A stretch of DNA of 64,000 nucleotides from Chamaea fasciata (taxonomy: Eukaryota; Chordata; Aves; Passeriformes; Sylviidae). The notes beneath the pieces are model-generated. The model was not told where the DNA came from. It did no database searches and saw nothing but the letters and a program-made list of their open reading frames with translations. Positions 1 through 13,453 of the stretch are shown one piece after another (the first letter of the stretch is position 1; the number at the start of each line of letters is the position of its first letter). The stretch covers positions 50,557,563-50,621,562 of the forward strand of contig JARCOQ010000005.1 of the NCBI GenBank assembly GCA_029207755.1, read 5' to 3'. The translations under genes were made by a program, and so were the position numbers.

Positions 1-3000
1 CTTGATACTTCAGTGCCTAAGCCTACCCTTCTGCTCTGGGTATTGGCATGATGAGCTGTGCCTGCACCTTTGGTTCTTGTCAGGTTCTTCTCTTGAAAAA
101 ATCAGTTTTTCTTTTCTACCTTAGCTGTTCTTTTTGCCTGTCAATTGCACACCATGAATGCATCTTTTGCCACCTTACTGCAGCATTTTAAAGGAACTTT
201 GGGTAGTTTTTGTCACAGTGCTTGAAGACCTGTTTCAGTAGACCTGCTTAATTTTTTTTTCTTAACATTTCCTGGCTGTTTGCCTTTCTGTTCTTCAGAT
301 TTTGCTCTTCCACATATATTTTTAAAATATACGACCATGATTTCAGTACCTCCACATCCATGGCTTGACTGTTCAAAGTAAGTGTTGATGCAAGTGTTGT
401 AATTACTTCCTTGTTTTTCCTTCAGGGGCTCTCAGTTTCTCACTCCCTAATACTGGAAGCAGACTGCTGACCATCCTCAATCACAGCCTGCAGGGCAGAC
501 AGTGTCTGTTGAGTGCAGTAGTGATCCTCATGCTGGCAGGATCTGAAAGAAGAAAATCACAGTAGTGTTCAAACAGGTGATTCTTGGTTGCTCAATGAAG
601 GGTAGATAATCCCAGAGCCTTTTTTCAGAGCCTCTTGAAGAGGTTCTTAAGAGTATTTTGGAAGGAAGACAGTTAAATACAGGAGATAAATTTATGTGCT
701 CTGTGCCTCAATGTGTCTGTGTGAATAGTTCCACCAGTGGTGCTTTCTGCTGTTTGTCTGGGACACTGAAGCTGAAATGGTGTTTTACTGTAGCTCAGCT
801 GAGGGGGTGGGTGGGTCGTGTGCACACCAGATTGAGACAATTGGCATTAAAATAGGGTCTGTTGCCTTTGGATTTGTTTTTATCCAAATCTTTCTCTGAC
901 TATTGCTATAATTAAGTTTAAGGCTTCCTACTGGTTTGGGTCTACCTGGAATGGTTGAAAACTGAGCATACCAGGTGACACATTTGCTTCTGTCACATTC
1001 ACACAGAAACCGCCACGAGGATTTGGAGACACAGTGATCAGACCATGCCTCAGTAGAACACCCAGTGCAGTTTCAGCCCTTTTGCAATTAATTAGGAGCT
1101 CCTTGACTGTTTTCTGCATGTGTTTGAACACCGTGGGCTGTTGAGCCATCTCCTTCATATTTCCTTCCAAGTGACACAACTACTGCCAGAGCTTGGTGAA
1201 CAGTGTCTGCTGTCTAGGCACTGTTAGCTGCTTCTGTGGTGTCAGGCTGATGACAGCCACGCAGATTTAGAGTTGTCAAAGAGCAGTTACGCTTGAAGCA
1301 TATTTCTGGTCCAGAGGAGCAATTGGATTGCAGTCTTAAGGGCAATCACTCCTGAAATCTTAAGAGAACTGCTGAGACAGATATCTAAGTGTGGTGTGTC
1401 TCTGAGTGCTTGGCTGGGTTCCTACTGAAAATCCAGCTTCCAGGAAATCTTGCAACACCAAATGGGAAAACGTTTGTGGTATGATGGGAACACACTTTCT
1501 ATGAGTCCTTAAATGTAAAGATCACAGTGTCTTCCTGCCCATGTTCAGGTACTTAGGGTGTGGTTTGTGTGTGCAGGTATGTATCCTGTGTCTATCCTCG
1601 TGTGTGGTGTAATCTGCTGCTGTCCATCTGTGCAGTTCTTCATGCTCGAGTGCCCTTACAGGGAATTTCCTTCTGCTCATGGAATACTAATTTGGTCATA
1701 ATAATGAAGGAGAAAAATTCTTGTTAAACCAGTCTTGATACTTAGAACTTTTTCAGCTGGTTTTGGGTTAGGTGTTTTTTTTTTTTGTTGTTGTTGTTGT
1801 TTGTTTGGTTTTTTTTGGGGGGGAGGGGGGCTTTCCCCCAGTACACTCCAAATCTCAGGCTACAGACTCTAAATGTTAAGTCATGTGGACTAAATCTATC
1901 TTTAGGTGCAGTGTAAGTGGCAGATCATCTAAAAAGTGTTTCCTGATGACTTTCAGACACTGTATTTTGACATCTGTTACGCTTCATTACTTTGTTACTT
2001 CGTTGATACTTATAAGTGCAAGATTGCATCAGAAATTCAAAGTGCAGGGCTTGTTTTTCTTTTTTCTACCTCATGTTTCTGAAGACTTAAGGTTTATGTG
2101 GAAGTAACCCCTGCTGATGTTAGTAAAAATAAATGCCTTAAATTTGAGGGTTGAATTTATCTTTTCTGATAAGGCCTCTTGCAACCCTAATCTTCCCTCA
2201 TCACTTTGCACCCTTTAAGCAAAGGTATCTGCTCTCTGGACCTGAGTCTCCAGAAGTAGCACTATTTTTACAAATAAAAATTAAGTGATTTGTAATTTTC
2301 TTAATGTAGAATTATATTATCTAAACTTTCTTAGCATACAGTAGGATTTGTATTACTTTGTCCTGAAACTTTTGGAATTGACCAATGTGAAGAATTCAGC
2401 TTTTCTGACATAGCAGGCTTTTTTCCTTTCCATTGTTCAGTTGGCAGATTTATTTTAGGTGTGACTGAAATGGATTCTGGGGGTTCTGTCCACTTTTTCA
2501 ATTAAACGATTAAAAATGTAAATTCCATTCTAGGGAGTGGTTGGAGGAACAGAATTACATACCCGTAAATTTCTTTCTAAGTAATCACAGAGGACTTTCT
2601 GAATTAAGAAAAGTGAATTAAGTTTTTTACTTGCGCATACAAGTGGCAATGGATGTTCCTCAGGAGATTCTTAGGGAAGTAATTTTTATTGAGTTCCTCT
2701 GCAGTTTTCCAGCAGCTTTATGTGACATCTGTTTCTGCCTTAAGTTTGTGGGTGTACATGAGGCTAAAATTTCCTGTGATCACCTTGTTACAGACAATGC
2801 CTAGTAAACTTTCCAATCCTTTGAATCAGAGCTACAGAAATGGTCATAATATTTATAAAGTCATTTTGGATTCTCAGAAAGAGAAATATTTATCATACCC
2901 ATATAATGCCCATAAAAGAAAATCAGGTTTTTCTAGTTGTCATTGGAATGATTAAAATTCAAGTGTTGAATGTCTTTCAGAGACGAATTTGGAAATGGAT

Positions 3001-4199
3001 TTAGCTTAAAATATATCTTGTGTTACATTTGCAAAAGTTTTAAGTTTTAGTTTTAAGAAAATCAAGCATATCTAAACTATAGTGCTAATTTAGTTAAAAA
3101 AAAATACTTAAAATCTCAGTCAGTGTGCGGAACTTTGAGGTCTTAAAAACTTACACTTAGTGAAAATGATATAGGGCTAGATCCTGATTTTTAAGGCTCC
3201 CATGAACAGCTGTGGTAAGTTTTAGGATGTAGAGTTTTCACCTATTCAGCACTTGATTAAATAACCAAATTTGAACCTTCTTATCTGATAAACATACGGC
3301 ATTGTAATAATCAAATATTAAATAGTCAGGTAAGTTTGCACCTCCAGTGAAACATAAATAAGGTTCAGACTCATTCTTCCATAGACCCATTCAGACCCAT
3401 TCTTTCTTAGACTCCAGGCATACTGATCTCATTTTAGTGCAGTCCTGGAAAAGATGGCAAGTTTTTGTGCACATATAAAAATTGATTTTAGGTGACTGTG
3501 CAACCATAATGGTTGGGGCTGTTTGTTTGCTTTTGGAAAAAGTAATTAAAATAATGCTGGTAGCAGGGGTGGTTCCAAATTGAGACTTTTGCTTCTCTTT
3601 ATCTTTCCTCTGAATTATAAGGCTGTAGCAGATGTGTACAGGGCAAAGCAATCTCTGCTGGATTGCTTGTAGGTAGGTTGCTTGTAGGAATACAGTTGGA
3701 GTCTGGCACTAAGGACTGACGGTATTTACTACTTCATATCTTTGGAAATGAAGGTTTTAGGGTGTGCAGGCATATCTTGAGGTGCAAAACATCCAAACTC
3801 AAATTATTCCAGTGTGAAAACTAGTAATTTCAAGGCTGTAGCCTTGGATCTGTTACTAGAGCTGTTGCTTTTCCTTCAACAAAGGACTTAAAATGAGATT
3901 TAATGCACTGTGTTATTTATAGAAAAGCAGTTCACGGGGACAACTGCTATCAGTGTTTGAGCGTGCTGGCTGCTCATGTTTCAGTTTTTGTACATACTAG
4001 AGAATTGCACTCTGGCTATGAACCACTGCATTCATAAGAGCTCTCATGTGGCGGCACAGCCACACCAAGGCACTGCATTGTTTGATCTGAGTAGAAGATG
4101 AAAAATTCACAACTGGCAATCATCTCTTTCAAGTGATGAGTGTGTATGAAAGTGGAGTGGAAATTCCATACTTCAGCATGGGTAGGATGGAAGGCGTGT
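1..4199. other. Non-coding stretch, probably CCDC91 5' UTR intron or intergenic
   Basis: AT-rich sequence without a convincing gene. Short open frames are scattered on both strands and none shows a known domain. A G/T-rich tract lies at about 1768-1840 and ends in two G runs (7 and 6) followed by CTTT and five C, so it could form a small hairpin or a G-quadruplex. The only longer block with mildly richer composition is about 430-1450, which contains an 83-codon minus-strand frame of unknown origin. Confidence 0.6.
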
Positions 4200-4465
4200 C
4201 CTGTGAGGAGCATCCAGGGACTTTGGGTTTGTCCAAGTTTGCAGAGAGGGAGGCTGAGGGGTGCCCTCCGTGAGGGTGGCCAGGCAGGGCCGAGGCTTCC
4301 AGGTTGGTGGTCGGTGCCCCAGGCATGTCCTTGTCTCGGAGGCACTTGGACAATGCCCTTCCTAATGTGCTCCAACTTTTGGTGAGGGCTCAGGCTGTTG
4401 GACCAAATGATTGTTATAGGTCCATTGTAGCTGGAACTACTCTGTTCTGTGAATGCTCTGGGGAG
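4200..4465 (+). mobile_element. CR1-like LINE remnant, 3' end
   Basis: The right end has the diverged wording typical of avian CR1 3' tails: a stretch reading roughly 'ttggaccaaatgattgttat' followed by 'aggtccattgtagctggaac'. Overlapping frames on both strands here (for example 4016-4600 minus and 4304-4636 plus) are by-products of this GC-richer repeat and not genes. The subfamily cannot be assigned by eye. Confidence 0.5.
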
Positions 4466-5756
4466 GGGGTGCAGCTGTGGGAGAGGATATTGAATAAATG
4501 TGAGCTGAAAGGGATGACAGATGCATGCTCTAAGCTGTGGACTTTTCAAGAAAATCGCTGCTGTAGACGTCCTTGCTATTGCACATGGACTTTTGGGCAC
4601 ATCAGCTGGAGGCAGAAGAAATCTGGAAGAAGGTGAACAGGTTTAGAGGTGCTTCATCCGTTAATAGCCATGCTCACAGAAACAGAATATAATCTTCTGC
4701 AGTGAAACAGGTTGCTTAACCTAGCCCTGGAAGTAGTTTAACATTTAAAAACCCAGCTGAACAAACCCCCTTCGTCTGGGAAGCTGAAACTTAACAATCC
4801 ATTACATCAATTCATAAGCAATTTGATCTCAATATACAAGATTATGAAAGGATTCTTTGTTACAACCTTACAAGCCCTAAAATTAGAACCTCTTAAGTAA
4901 TTTTTTTGTCTCCTTCCCAGGTGTTTATATTCAAGTGAAATGATTCCACATGAAATTTGAAGATTTGAAATACAAAACTTCCAAAGGTTTAGAAATTATT
5001 TTGTTTTCAAAACTTACATTAAATTGTAAATAAATAAATGTACTGAATAAATGTACTAAATATTATAAATTCATTCTGTGTTTCTTGAATGTTTGTTCTG
5101 TGTCTCCTTAAGGTTTCTGAATAAAGTGAATGCAGGTAAAAGCTATCCAGTATTCTGTGTATTGTTGCCAGAACTTGGTCTTGTAGTTCTTTATTCCTCA
5201 TTAAATACTTTGCCAGAACCCACTGCTAGGATTTTTTTATCTTGAGGTGTGTTTACAGAAATGTGGAATTGCTTTACTTAAAATTTGTTTTAGTATCCAT
5301 TTATATTAAATACCTATGTTTTCATTTAAGTATCTTCTGTTTATTGCAGAACACAGTGATGTTTGGTATTTTTCAAAATTTCTAAGGAAAAGAGACCTAC
5401 AGTCAAGTTCTTTGTGCTAGGCTTGCTTTTTTCAAAACTTTAAAAACACTTTACTATGTTACCGTTCTTGAGCTTAGTGTGTGTGTATAGAGAGAAATAA
5501 AGTGGAAATCCTGTCTCTGAGGATTGGAATTCAGATGGAAACCAAAATATTTTAGCATGCATTTGCCATTAAGCTGTTAAAAGGACTTTCCATGGTGTGC
5601 AGCTTCTGAAATAGTGTAATAGTGAGTTTCTGAAGAGGTTTCCACATTATGCACATCCCACAGTCAAGCTTGCTTTTAATTCGTAAGTTGCCACAGTGAA
5701 AAATCAGTATCTTGGCCTGATCAGCTACAGACTGAAGAAAGGTTAGTTTGAAATTA

Positions 5757-7010
5757 TGGAGTTGTTAAGGTTGGAAAAGACCTTCAAGATGGTCGGGTCC
5801 AGCCATTAACTTCACACTGCCACGTTCACCGCGAGCCCATGTCCCCAGGTGCCACATCCACACGCCTTTGAAATGCCTCCAGGGTTACTGGCTCCACCAC
5901 TGCCCTGGGCAGCCTTTTCCAGTGCCTGACCACCCTTTTGGAGAAGATTTTTTTCCCCCAATATTCCATCTAAACATCTCCTGGCACAGCTCGAGGCTGT
6001 TTACCCTTTTCCTGTCCCTTGTTCCCTGGGAGCAGAGCCTGACCCCCACCTGAGTGCACTGTCCTGTCAGGGACTTGTGGAAAGCCAGAAGGTTCCCCTC
6101 AAGCGTCCTTTTCTCCAGACCAAACATTCCCAGCTCCCTCAGCCACTCCAAACTCTCTGTGCCTGTTCACCCAGCCATTTATTTTACCCAGCAAAGAGTG
6201 TACATGTCCAAGCCAGGAGTAAAAAGTTTTGCCGGATGAAAACATTGGGAAAAGATAAGTTTTACTGAAGTCCAGGTAAAAAACTTCCAAAGCCTTTCCC
6301 TCATCCGAAACTTGGGTCACTTTGTCACAGAGAATCAGGTCAGATCCTTCTTCCCTCTGTTTGTAGGCGGGAGGAATGCTTGCTAATGTCCAGCCAGTTG
6401 GGCCCTCCCTACATAGGCAGGACTGCTGGGAAATGATTGAAGTGTCTGTGTGGGCTCTCTCAGCAGCTTGCTCAGCACCCTCAGGTGGATCCCAGCCAGC
6501 CCTGTAGACCTGTGTGTGTCTGAGAGGCACAGCAGCATCCTCTGGAATGTGCGGGTTTGTTCTGCTCCCTCTCCCTCTCTTCCAGTTCAGGGCTGGGTAC
6601 TCTTGGGACACCTGGTCTTGCTACTGAAGACTGAGGCAAAGACTAAGCACTAAGTACCCTAAGTACCTCAGCAGCTGTTTCCTCATTCTTTCTCACTATT
6701 ATTTTCTGCTGCATCCAGTGAGGATGCAGATTTAGCCCTCCTTTTCTTGCCCTTGTATTTATAAAATCATTTTGTACTGTCTTTTATGGCAGTAGCCAGG
6801 TTAAGTTTTAGTTGAGCTTGGAGCCCTCCCTCCTAAATTCCTCCCTGCAGAACCTCATGCCATCCTTGCAGTCCTGTTTCCCCTCTGCTGCGTTGTATTT
6901 TCAGCAGACACTCAGTAAAAGGGCCAATGATCATGAGACTTCTCCCAGTCCTTTAGGGAATATTCCATTTGTCTCTTCATCCTGGTTGGGTGGGCTGTAA
7001 CATGCTCCTA
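5757..7010 (-). mobile_element. CR1 LINE, minus strand, internally deleted
   Basis: The + strand opens with the reverse complement of a CR1 3' end ('ggttggaaaagaccttcaag') and runs through the usual CR1 3' region (small dropped loops near 5880-6180). On the minus strand, about 6250-6345 encodes a piece of CR1 reverse transcriptase, with DEGKALEVFYLDFSKT close to the family's LDFSKAFD block. From about 6620 to 7000 the sequence matches a more 5' CR1 part ('actgaggcaaagac...'). The order fits one minus-strand copy with large internal deletions. It is not functional. Confidence 0.75.
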
Positions 7011-7767
7011 CCAGGATATCTGCCTTGTTCACCTTTCTTCCAATTGCACCCAAAACACTTTACACCCCCTCTCCCCTTTTTTCTTTGTTTGTTTTTTTGT
7101 TGTTGTTGTTTGTTTGTTTGTTTGGGGTTTTTTTGTGGTGGTTTGTTTTTTTTTTTTCTCCCCTGGACAAGTTCTTGCACATTTGGTTATCACAGATGGA
7201 CAGTGGCATTGGAAACTGTCTCTGGAAGGAGTCTCAGAAACTGAGTTTAAAGCCCCTTTTATTTAATCCACTTAAAAATGATTCTTACAGAAATTTAGGA
7301 TTAATTACAGTGTGATAAATGATAAAATGAGATACTGATACTCCAGGACCAGATTAATTTTATTATCAGGAGCTAAAAATTAGGTTCTGCTTTACGACTT
7401 TGATAAATACTTTTTCTAGTTAAAGAGTGCTTAAAAAGTGTGTGATACAGCTATTTAACTTCCATCAATATTGAATGTAGCTGGGGTTTAGTTAAATTAT
7501 CCTTGCAAATGCACTTATGAACTGTCTTTAATGTTTAAATAAAGAGGCCTGACTTGCCCTCTCGTTGGGCTTGAAAGAACAATATTGGTTTTAGAATCTT
7601 GAAGTGGAGAAGACACAAGAACTAATGTGTTTGAGAATTTCAAAAACTGAGGCAAATTATTCTTACGTTTGGAAACTATTTCATTTAAATTGACTTTGTG
7701 CCCTGAAGACTTTGCTATTCATAGATCTTTTATATTTTACTATCTGAAAATAAGTGTGTTCTTTGTC

Positions 7768-7842
7768 TTTATCTATCTATATCTATATCTATATATCTAT
7801 ATCTATATCTAATCTATATCTATCTATTTCTGTCTGTATCTA
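7768..7842. repeat. Imperfect (ATCT/ATATCT)n microsatellite
   Basis: Alternating 'atctatct' and 'atctatat' units with a few substitutions towards the right end ('ctgtctgtatctatg'). Confidence 0.9.
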
Positions 7843-10375
7843 TGTACACACACCTGTGTTGCCCCCGTGGTGCTTTCACAGTTGAGCAAGTTAGTAGTTG
7901 TTTTTTGGGGTTTTGTTTTGTGTATTTTTTTTTTATTATAGCAAGCAGAAATAATGTAGTATAAATCCCTAGTACTTTCAGAGCATGCCTTTAGAAGTTA
8001 GCCACCTTTGTCATTCATTTATAATGGACCAAGGTAATACTGTTAGAAAATGAACTTATCAGTAAAAGGTTTCAAAATGTTTTTACAAGATACTGGCTTG
8101 CTAAATTGCCTTAATCTATTCCAGAGTGTGTTTAGGAAAGACGGAAGGGGTTAATTTTTTTAGTTATTGTGATGATAACTGTATTAAAGACATGTTTTTT
8201 GTAAAATGGATGCATACTGAGTAGCAAGAGTGCTCAAAAACTTTACAAAAATGTAAATCACTTTTTACAAGTTATGATCTAGATGTAGTATGTCTAAAAC
8301 AATCAGAAATGAAGTAATTCTTCTTCTAACATACTTGAATATATGAAAAAAAGAAAAAAGTTAACAAAGTTGTTGCAAAAACATCATACATTTTGGTTTT
8401 AAATGGTTGTCTCCCAGTAGCATCTATACTAAAATCTTTTCCAATTTCCTCCTGGTGTAAAATACACCATGATCTGATTACAGTCTCTAGTTAAAACTCA
8501 AATAAGAGTTTTGAGGGTTTTTAAAAAATATTTTTAACGTTTAATTTTATGTCAACATTGAATCCCATGGAAAAATTGTTGTATTTAGAAAACTACGTAT
8601 ATTTAACCTGGTTTAACTCTACATGACTGCAGAACGTGTGGAGTTGGTAAAGCTAATGAAGGCTAGAACACTGACAGTGTCTTTGGTACAGCAGGGGCTA
8701 ATTATTAGTTCTTGCTTATTAATCCTGTCCAGGTTCCTTCATAATGTTTGATTTGTAAACCCACACACCCAATAAAAAAGTGAGAGAAGGCTGAAAGGAG
8801 ACTGAGATTCTCAGAGTTGAGTTTAGTTCTAGTCTTAGGCAGACTAGAACAGGCTGGCTCCTGGTCAGAATTCTGGTGCCAGCCAGCCAGGCTCTGTCCT
8901 GAGTAGCTGCTCTCATGAAATGCACTGGATTTGAATTTCTTAAAATTATTTTGGATTAAGATAAAGGGTTTTTTTCTTTGTTCCTATCTAGTGAAATATT
9001 TTACATATTAATTTTCTGTGTAAGTTGTGCAGTGAGCAATATTTATCCTGGGGAAAGTAGTCAGTTGATTATAGGAATAACCTAGAATACTATTCATTAT
9101 GCGTGAAGGAAGATAGTTGTGAGTTTTTCTGTAGGTTTTTGTTGTTGTTGTTGTTGGTTTTTGTTTGTTTGTTTGTTTGTTTTTTACAATCATATATTTT
9201 AGAAGATTACTGGATTAGCTTGAAGGTGGCCATTCACATACATTTTTTTGTCAAAGCTTCTACAGAAAATTATAGTTATCACCTGAAACTTTTAATTGCT
9301 GGATGCGTTTTTTTTTTAATTACTACTGAGTGTAAGTGTAGGTTATTTTTCTAATATTCAAGTTTTTTCTTGCTGACTTTAGTCAAGCAGAACTTGTTTT
9401 CATTGGGAATTTTGCTGACTGAAGACTTGTGTAATTGCCCAGTAATTAACGTAGTTAAAAGATATCACTCTACGTGTAGTTTGCACTTTGGAACCTGAAT
9501 GTTCTGCTGGTGTTCACAGCATTGCCAGAAGGGATACTTTTGCATAGTAATTTCTGGAAAGATTTCAGTAGTTCTCTTTAAACAGTGCTGGTTTCAAAAG
9601 CCATTAAGCTCTGTGAATATGTTAGGCCCTTGCTACCTTAAATAATTCCATGAATTCTCAATATGATTATTTCTAATTTCACTGTGTGCTTGTATAAATA
9701 GCTAGGTGTCCACTACAGCTTGTTACTATTTTGTTCTTGTACATGTATTCTAAGTTCATAGAAGTTTTATACTTTAGGATGCATATCTGTTAGGCATGCA
9801 TTTATTTCCAGTTTAGCAAAGGTCTTAGAAGATTTATAAAATTGTGGTTTAAAATAAATTGCTTGGGAGAAGGAGCAATTGGTTTCTTTTAAACCAGGAA
9901 GATGTGGAGCACTTTGGTTTTGTCTGTTGGGGGTTGGGGGGGAGTTTAACTATTCTTGAATGAGAAATTATTTTTTCTTAATTGTTAACTGATGTGTGAT
10001 ATACTTGGTATCAGTGCCCTCCTCACATACTTGGTGAATAATGTCTTGACATACTTAAATGTCCTGGTAACTTGCTGAATATGGAACCTCTCAGGAAACG
10101 TCTCCCTCTTTCTGAGAAGGGCCTGGTAGTTCTGGCAAATCTTTGTCAAACGCTTTGGGCTCAGAGAAGAACTGTATTCTAGAAAGGCATAGTAGGCATA
10201 AAGAATCAACCTGAAGTGATAAATTATTTTGAAGTATTGTGATCTGATTGAAAGAAAAGCATTTAGGTGTTGAGCTTGAATCCTGTTTTCGCTCTGTCCT
10301 GATCTGGAATCTCTGTTTGCAGCTCCCTCAGCATATTACAAAGGCATTGATGGCAATCAGCCTTTTCTGGGAGAA

Positions 10376-10397
<22 letters not shown>
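10376..10397. repeat. T homopolymer
   Basis: A run of 22 T followed by an A/T-rich stretch. It might be the A-tail of a minus-strand retrocopy, but no retrocopy body is recognisable beside it. Confidence 0.85.
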
Positions 10398-10406
<9 letters not shown>

Positions 10407-11122
10407 ATTGCAACAGGGAACATACCATTATGATAATTTCCATTTGGTCAAAGGTCATGTGATGAAAAGTATTGTGTTGCATGCTTAGGAGCAGACCAAA
10501 AACGAAGATGAAAAAATGAAAGATAATGTGCACAGACACTTTGGCAGCAGCGCTTTCTGTTGGAAAGCACATTAGCATTTTCATTTTACTTGTTTATGAG
10601 TTGGGAGTTGGACGATGTGAAACCTCTCCAGATTGCTTCCTAAGAGTCATGTGAAAATGAATTTTAAGTCATTCGTGAGTTGCTTCTTCATGAAACGGAC
10701 AATCTCTTTAGGGGAGTATGGGAAATCAAATTAATCTGCTTAAAATGTCATCAAATCTTATTTTTAAGTATTAGTAAAGGGAGAAAAAGAAGCAGTGATG
10801 ATACATTCTTCTTTCTGTGTGAGAGGGAGAGTAAGATCTGGCCTTTTCTGCTTCTAACAGTATATCTAGAGCTTGTAAAATGAAGGATGAAAAGGGTTTT
10901 TTAATCACCAGATGTGTTGTATTTCAGGTTTTGCATTAAACTTCCATAAAATCTGGATTTCTAATAGGTGATTAGGATAAATTAATATTATTACCATTAT
11001 TTAAGGTTTTCTTTTTCAAGACCAGCAACTGAATCATATAAAATCAGAAGGACTTGAAAATCTGAGACATAATTGTTATTCTTTTTGGTAATGTCATGTT
11101 TTGGTTTTTTTGTTGGGTGTTT

Positions 11123-11165
<43 letters not shown>
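11123..11165. repeat. (TTG)n microsatellite
   Basis: About 14 near-perfect TTG units. The minus-strand frame through it is a poly-Asn artefact. Confidence 0.92.
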
Positions 11166-11167
<2 letters not shown>

Positions 11168-12944
11168 TTCTCCTGAAATAAGTACCTATCCCTGTGGGAA
11201 GTGCTGTACTTGCAGGGTTTGGAGGAAGCTGAGGGGAGTTGTTTTATAAATTGGAAAAGTGAGTCTTCTAGTTCATTAGGAGGCATAGAGGAATGATAAA
11301 AGAATCCTGTATATTTTTATTTAGTACAATCTTACCTTACATAATGTATTTATTTCGTATAATCCTATCTTATCATGTGTTGCTGATTTTTTGGGGTTTT
11401 TTTGATTCTTTGGGGGGTTTTTTTGAAATATCCATGGTTACGTGTCAGCTTTTCTAACGTAAGATTAGAATGATAACCTGTAAATGCTGACAGTTCACAA
11501 TTTTTGTGAACTGTCTATATGTAAGCTAAAGAGCATCTTTTTCAAAATATTTAACTATCAGGTCTACTGATTATCCTTTATATTTAGACCTTTACTATCT
11601 TATTTTACTTTCAATTAACAGAAAAAGCTTCATTTTAAGCGCATAAAAAATTATCTACAGAATTTTTAAAGGTTTTTTTTTCTTTTTTTTTTACTTCAAA
11701 GGTTCTTCTGGTGAAGGAGTGTCAGTTTTTAGAATAAGTGATTCACTCAGCACCAGATTTTCCTAGGCAGTGCATCGTGCCAAAACCTGGCATTACCCTG
11801 AGTTTGTTTTTGTTTAGTTGGGTTTTTTACTTTTTCTAAACATATATTCCTTCTTAATGGGAAAGGTCCTGAGCACTCTTTTCATAACATTAATGACATT
11901 TATTAGTGCAAGTTACCACACATTGATATGAGCATGCATTCAAAGACTTAGATTTTTGTTTGACATGTTGTTATATTAAACTGTGTTGCTGTGATGCTCT
12001 TGCTGTTACTAAGATTGTGTCAAACCTTCTATTTTCACATACCTGTTCAGTGACAGAGTTCGCTTGAGGCAGAACTTAGTGGTTTTTACTCTTGGAAAGC
12101 TTCTCCGTTGTGCAGACACCTCTTTTTAAGTTCTGTTAAAGCATGTTACTGTGATTTGCAGGTAGAAGAATCAAAAGAACTGACTGCATTTGCTAGTGCT
12201 GCTTATTAACAGTAACATGGAGAAGCAGGAGAATTTCAGTTGTCAATCTGAATTCTTGAAGCTCAGTAATATTTTTCGTGGGAATGCATTTGAAACACAT
12301 GTGACCCTTGTATTTTGCTTTTGAATCCTCAGTTTCTTAAGTTTATCAGACATGAACTGTAAAAGAAAGGCCTCGCTTTGTTCTAGTATTCCCAAACCCC
12401 TAACAGGAGGTGTTCCTGTACCCTTTTTTTGCTTCTAAGTAAAAAGGTTGTGTTCCTAAATCAGTGCTGTACAAAAATCAAGCATATAGTTGGAGTGCCT
12501 GATTGCATGAACTTCTTGGAACTGGTATCAGCTGTTCTCTTAAGAGGAAAGGCCTGAATTACAAAGCACTGTGTTCATCAAGGCAGAGAGGAAGAAAAAG
12601 GCTGATACTACTGAAACTGGCTCAAAGAGGCATTGATTCCTTATGAGGGGTTAGACTTTTCTTTTTGAGAAAAAGAGTTGTTATTTGTAAATGTCTTACC
12701 ATGTTCATGATCAAATAGTACCCTTTAATGGTTCCTAGGAAAGGTTTTGAATGAATTAATGAATTAACAAAGTAATTTATTACTTCCAAAGAAGCATCAT
12801 CCCCATGCAGTTTTGCTTTCTTGTCAAGATTTTTTTCTTAATGCCAAAAGTTCACCTCAGCCTTTTACAAGAAACACTTCTGTTGAGTACAAAGATTTAT
12901 GTCAGACATTTTTTCTTTGAGCTCATAATGAAAATATTTCATAG

Positions 12945-13196
12945 AAACATAGAATCATAGAATGGTTTGGGTTGGAAGTGACCTCAAAGTTCATTCATTT
13001 CCAATGCCCTGCCGTGGGCAGACACCTTCTATTATCCCAGGTTACTCAGAGCACCATCCAGCCTGGCCTGGGAACACTTCAAGGGATGGGGCAGCCACAG
13101 CTTCTCTGGGAAACCTGTGCCAGCGCCTCACCACCCTCACAGGGAGGAATTTCTTCCTGCTATCCAATCTAACCCTCCTCTCTGTCAGTGTGAAGC
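12945..13196 (-). mobile_element. CR1 LINE 3' end, left part (split by the ERV)
   Basis: Starts with 'atcatagaatggtttgggtt', the reverse complement of a CR1 3' end, and continues with the usual block 'gatggggcagccacagcttc'. The match stops exactly at the ERV 5' LTR and resumes after the 3' LTR at 19408. Removing the ERV and one target copy gives a continuous CR1. The same subfamily occurs at 25975-26235. Confidence 0.88.
13192..13196. repeat. Target-site duplication, left copy
   Basis: GAAGC directly precedes the 5' LTR and is repeated at 19408-19412 directly after the 3' LTR. A 5-bp duplication is the norm for ERV-L-type elements. Confidence 0.92.
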
Positions 13197-13284
13197 TGTC
13201 CTGGGTTGAAGTATATTCTATCACCATCTTCATGAACTGTTGAAACCAGGTGAGGCAGTGCTCCCTGCCTCCTCCACTCTGGCT

Positions 13285-13373
13285 TATCTTCTGTTAATGG
13301 GCCATCAGCACCTTTGCTACACAGCTCACAGATAACCCCCTCCTGGACTATCTCCTGTTAATGGGCCCATCAG
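13285..13373 (+). promoter_or_regulatory. Duplicated U3 motif, possible enhancer
   Basis: Two direct copies of about 24 bp, each with the core TTAATGGGCCCATCAG (one C lost in the first copy), about 40 bp apart. The core contains the palindrome GGGCCC. Both copies recur in the 3' LTR and in the older related solo LTR at 52191-52726, which suggests they matter to the family. The binding factor is unknown. Confidence 0.55.
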
Positions 13374-13384
13374 GCCTTATCACA

Positions 13385-13391
13385 TGACTCA
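13385..13391 (+). promoter_or_regulatory. AP-1-type site (TGACTCA) in U3
   Basis: Perfect TGACTCA, about 57 bp upstream of the TATA-like box and close to a CCGCCC GC-box. It is kept in the 3' LTR (19068-19074) and in the diverged antisense solo LTR (as TGAGTCA at 52516-52522). Function is inferred from the motif only. Confidence 0.55.
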
Positions 13392-13447
13392 CCATCCCAT
13401 TGTGAGATGCTCCGCCCAGAGGGAGGAATCAAGCATTCCAGCCTGGA

Positions 13448-13453
13448 TATAAG
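13448..13453 (+). promoter_or_regulatory. LTR TATA-like box
   Basis: TATAAG within 'gatataagctgagactctga', placed between the U3 motifs and the poly(A) signal as expected for a retroviral promoter. The 3' LTR copy is TATAAG at 19131-19136. Confidence 0.6.

Larger units (their letters stand above)
7011..12944. other. Non-coding stretch with simple repeats
   Basis: No gene was recognised. It is AT-rich, with T/G-rich runs at about 7080-7160 and 9130-9185, a TATC-type tract at 7768-7842, a T run at 10376-10397 and a TTG tract at 11123-11165. Open frames here mostly read through these low-complexity tracts. Confidence 0.6.

Noticed and set aside
928..1179. 83-codon minus-strand frame (contains KELLINCKRAETALGVLLRHGL)
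   Set aside because: It reads protein-like but I cannot match it to a family, it has no splice or promoter context and it ends in AT-rich noise. It could be a scrap of a processed pseudogene; a protein search would decide.
4016..4600. 194-codon minus-strand frame and overlapping plus-strand frames
   Set aside because: They overlap each other on both strands within a CR1-like repeat, have no domain and show Ser/Pro/His-rich low-quality composition.
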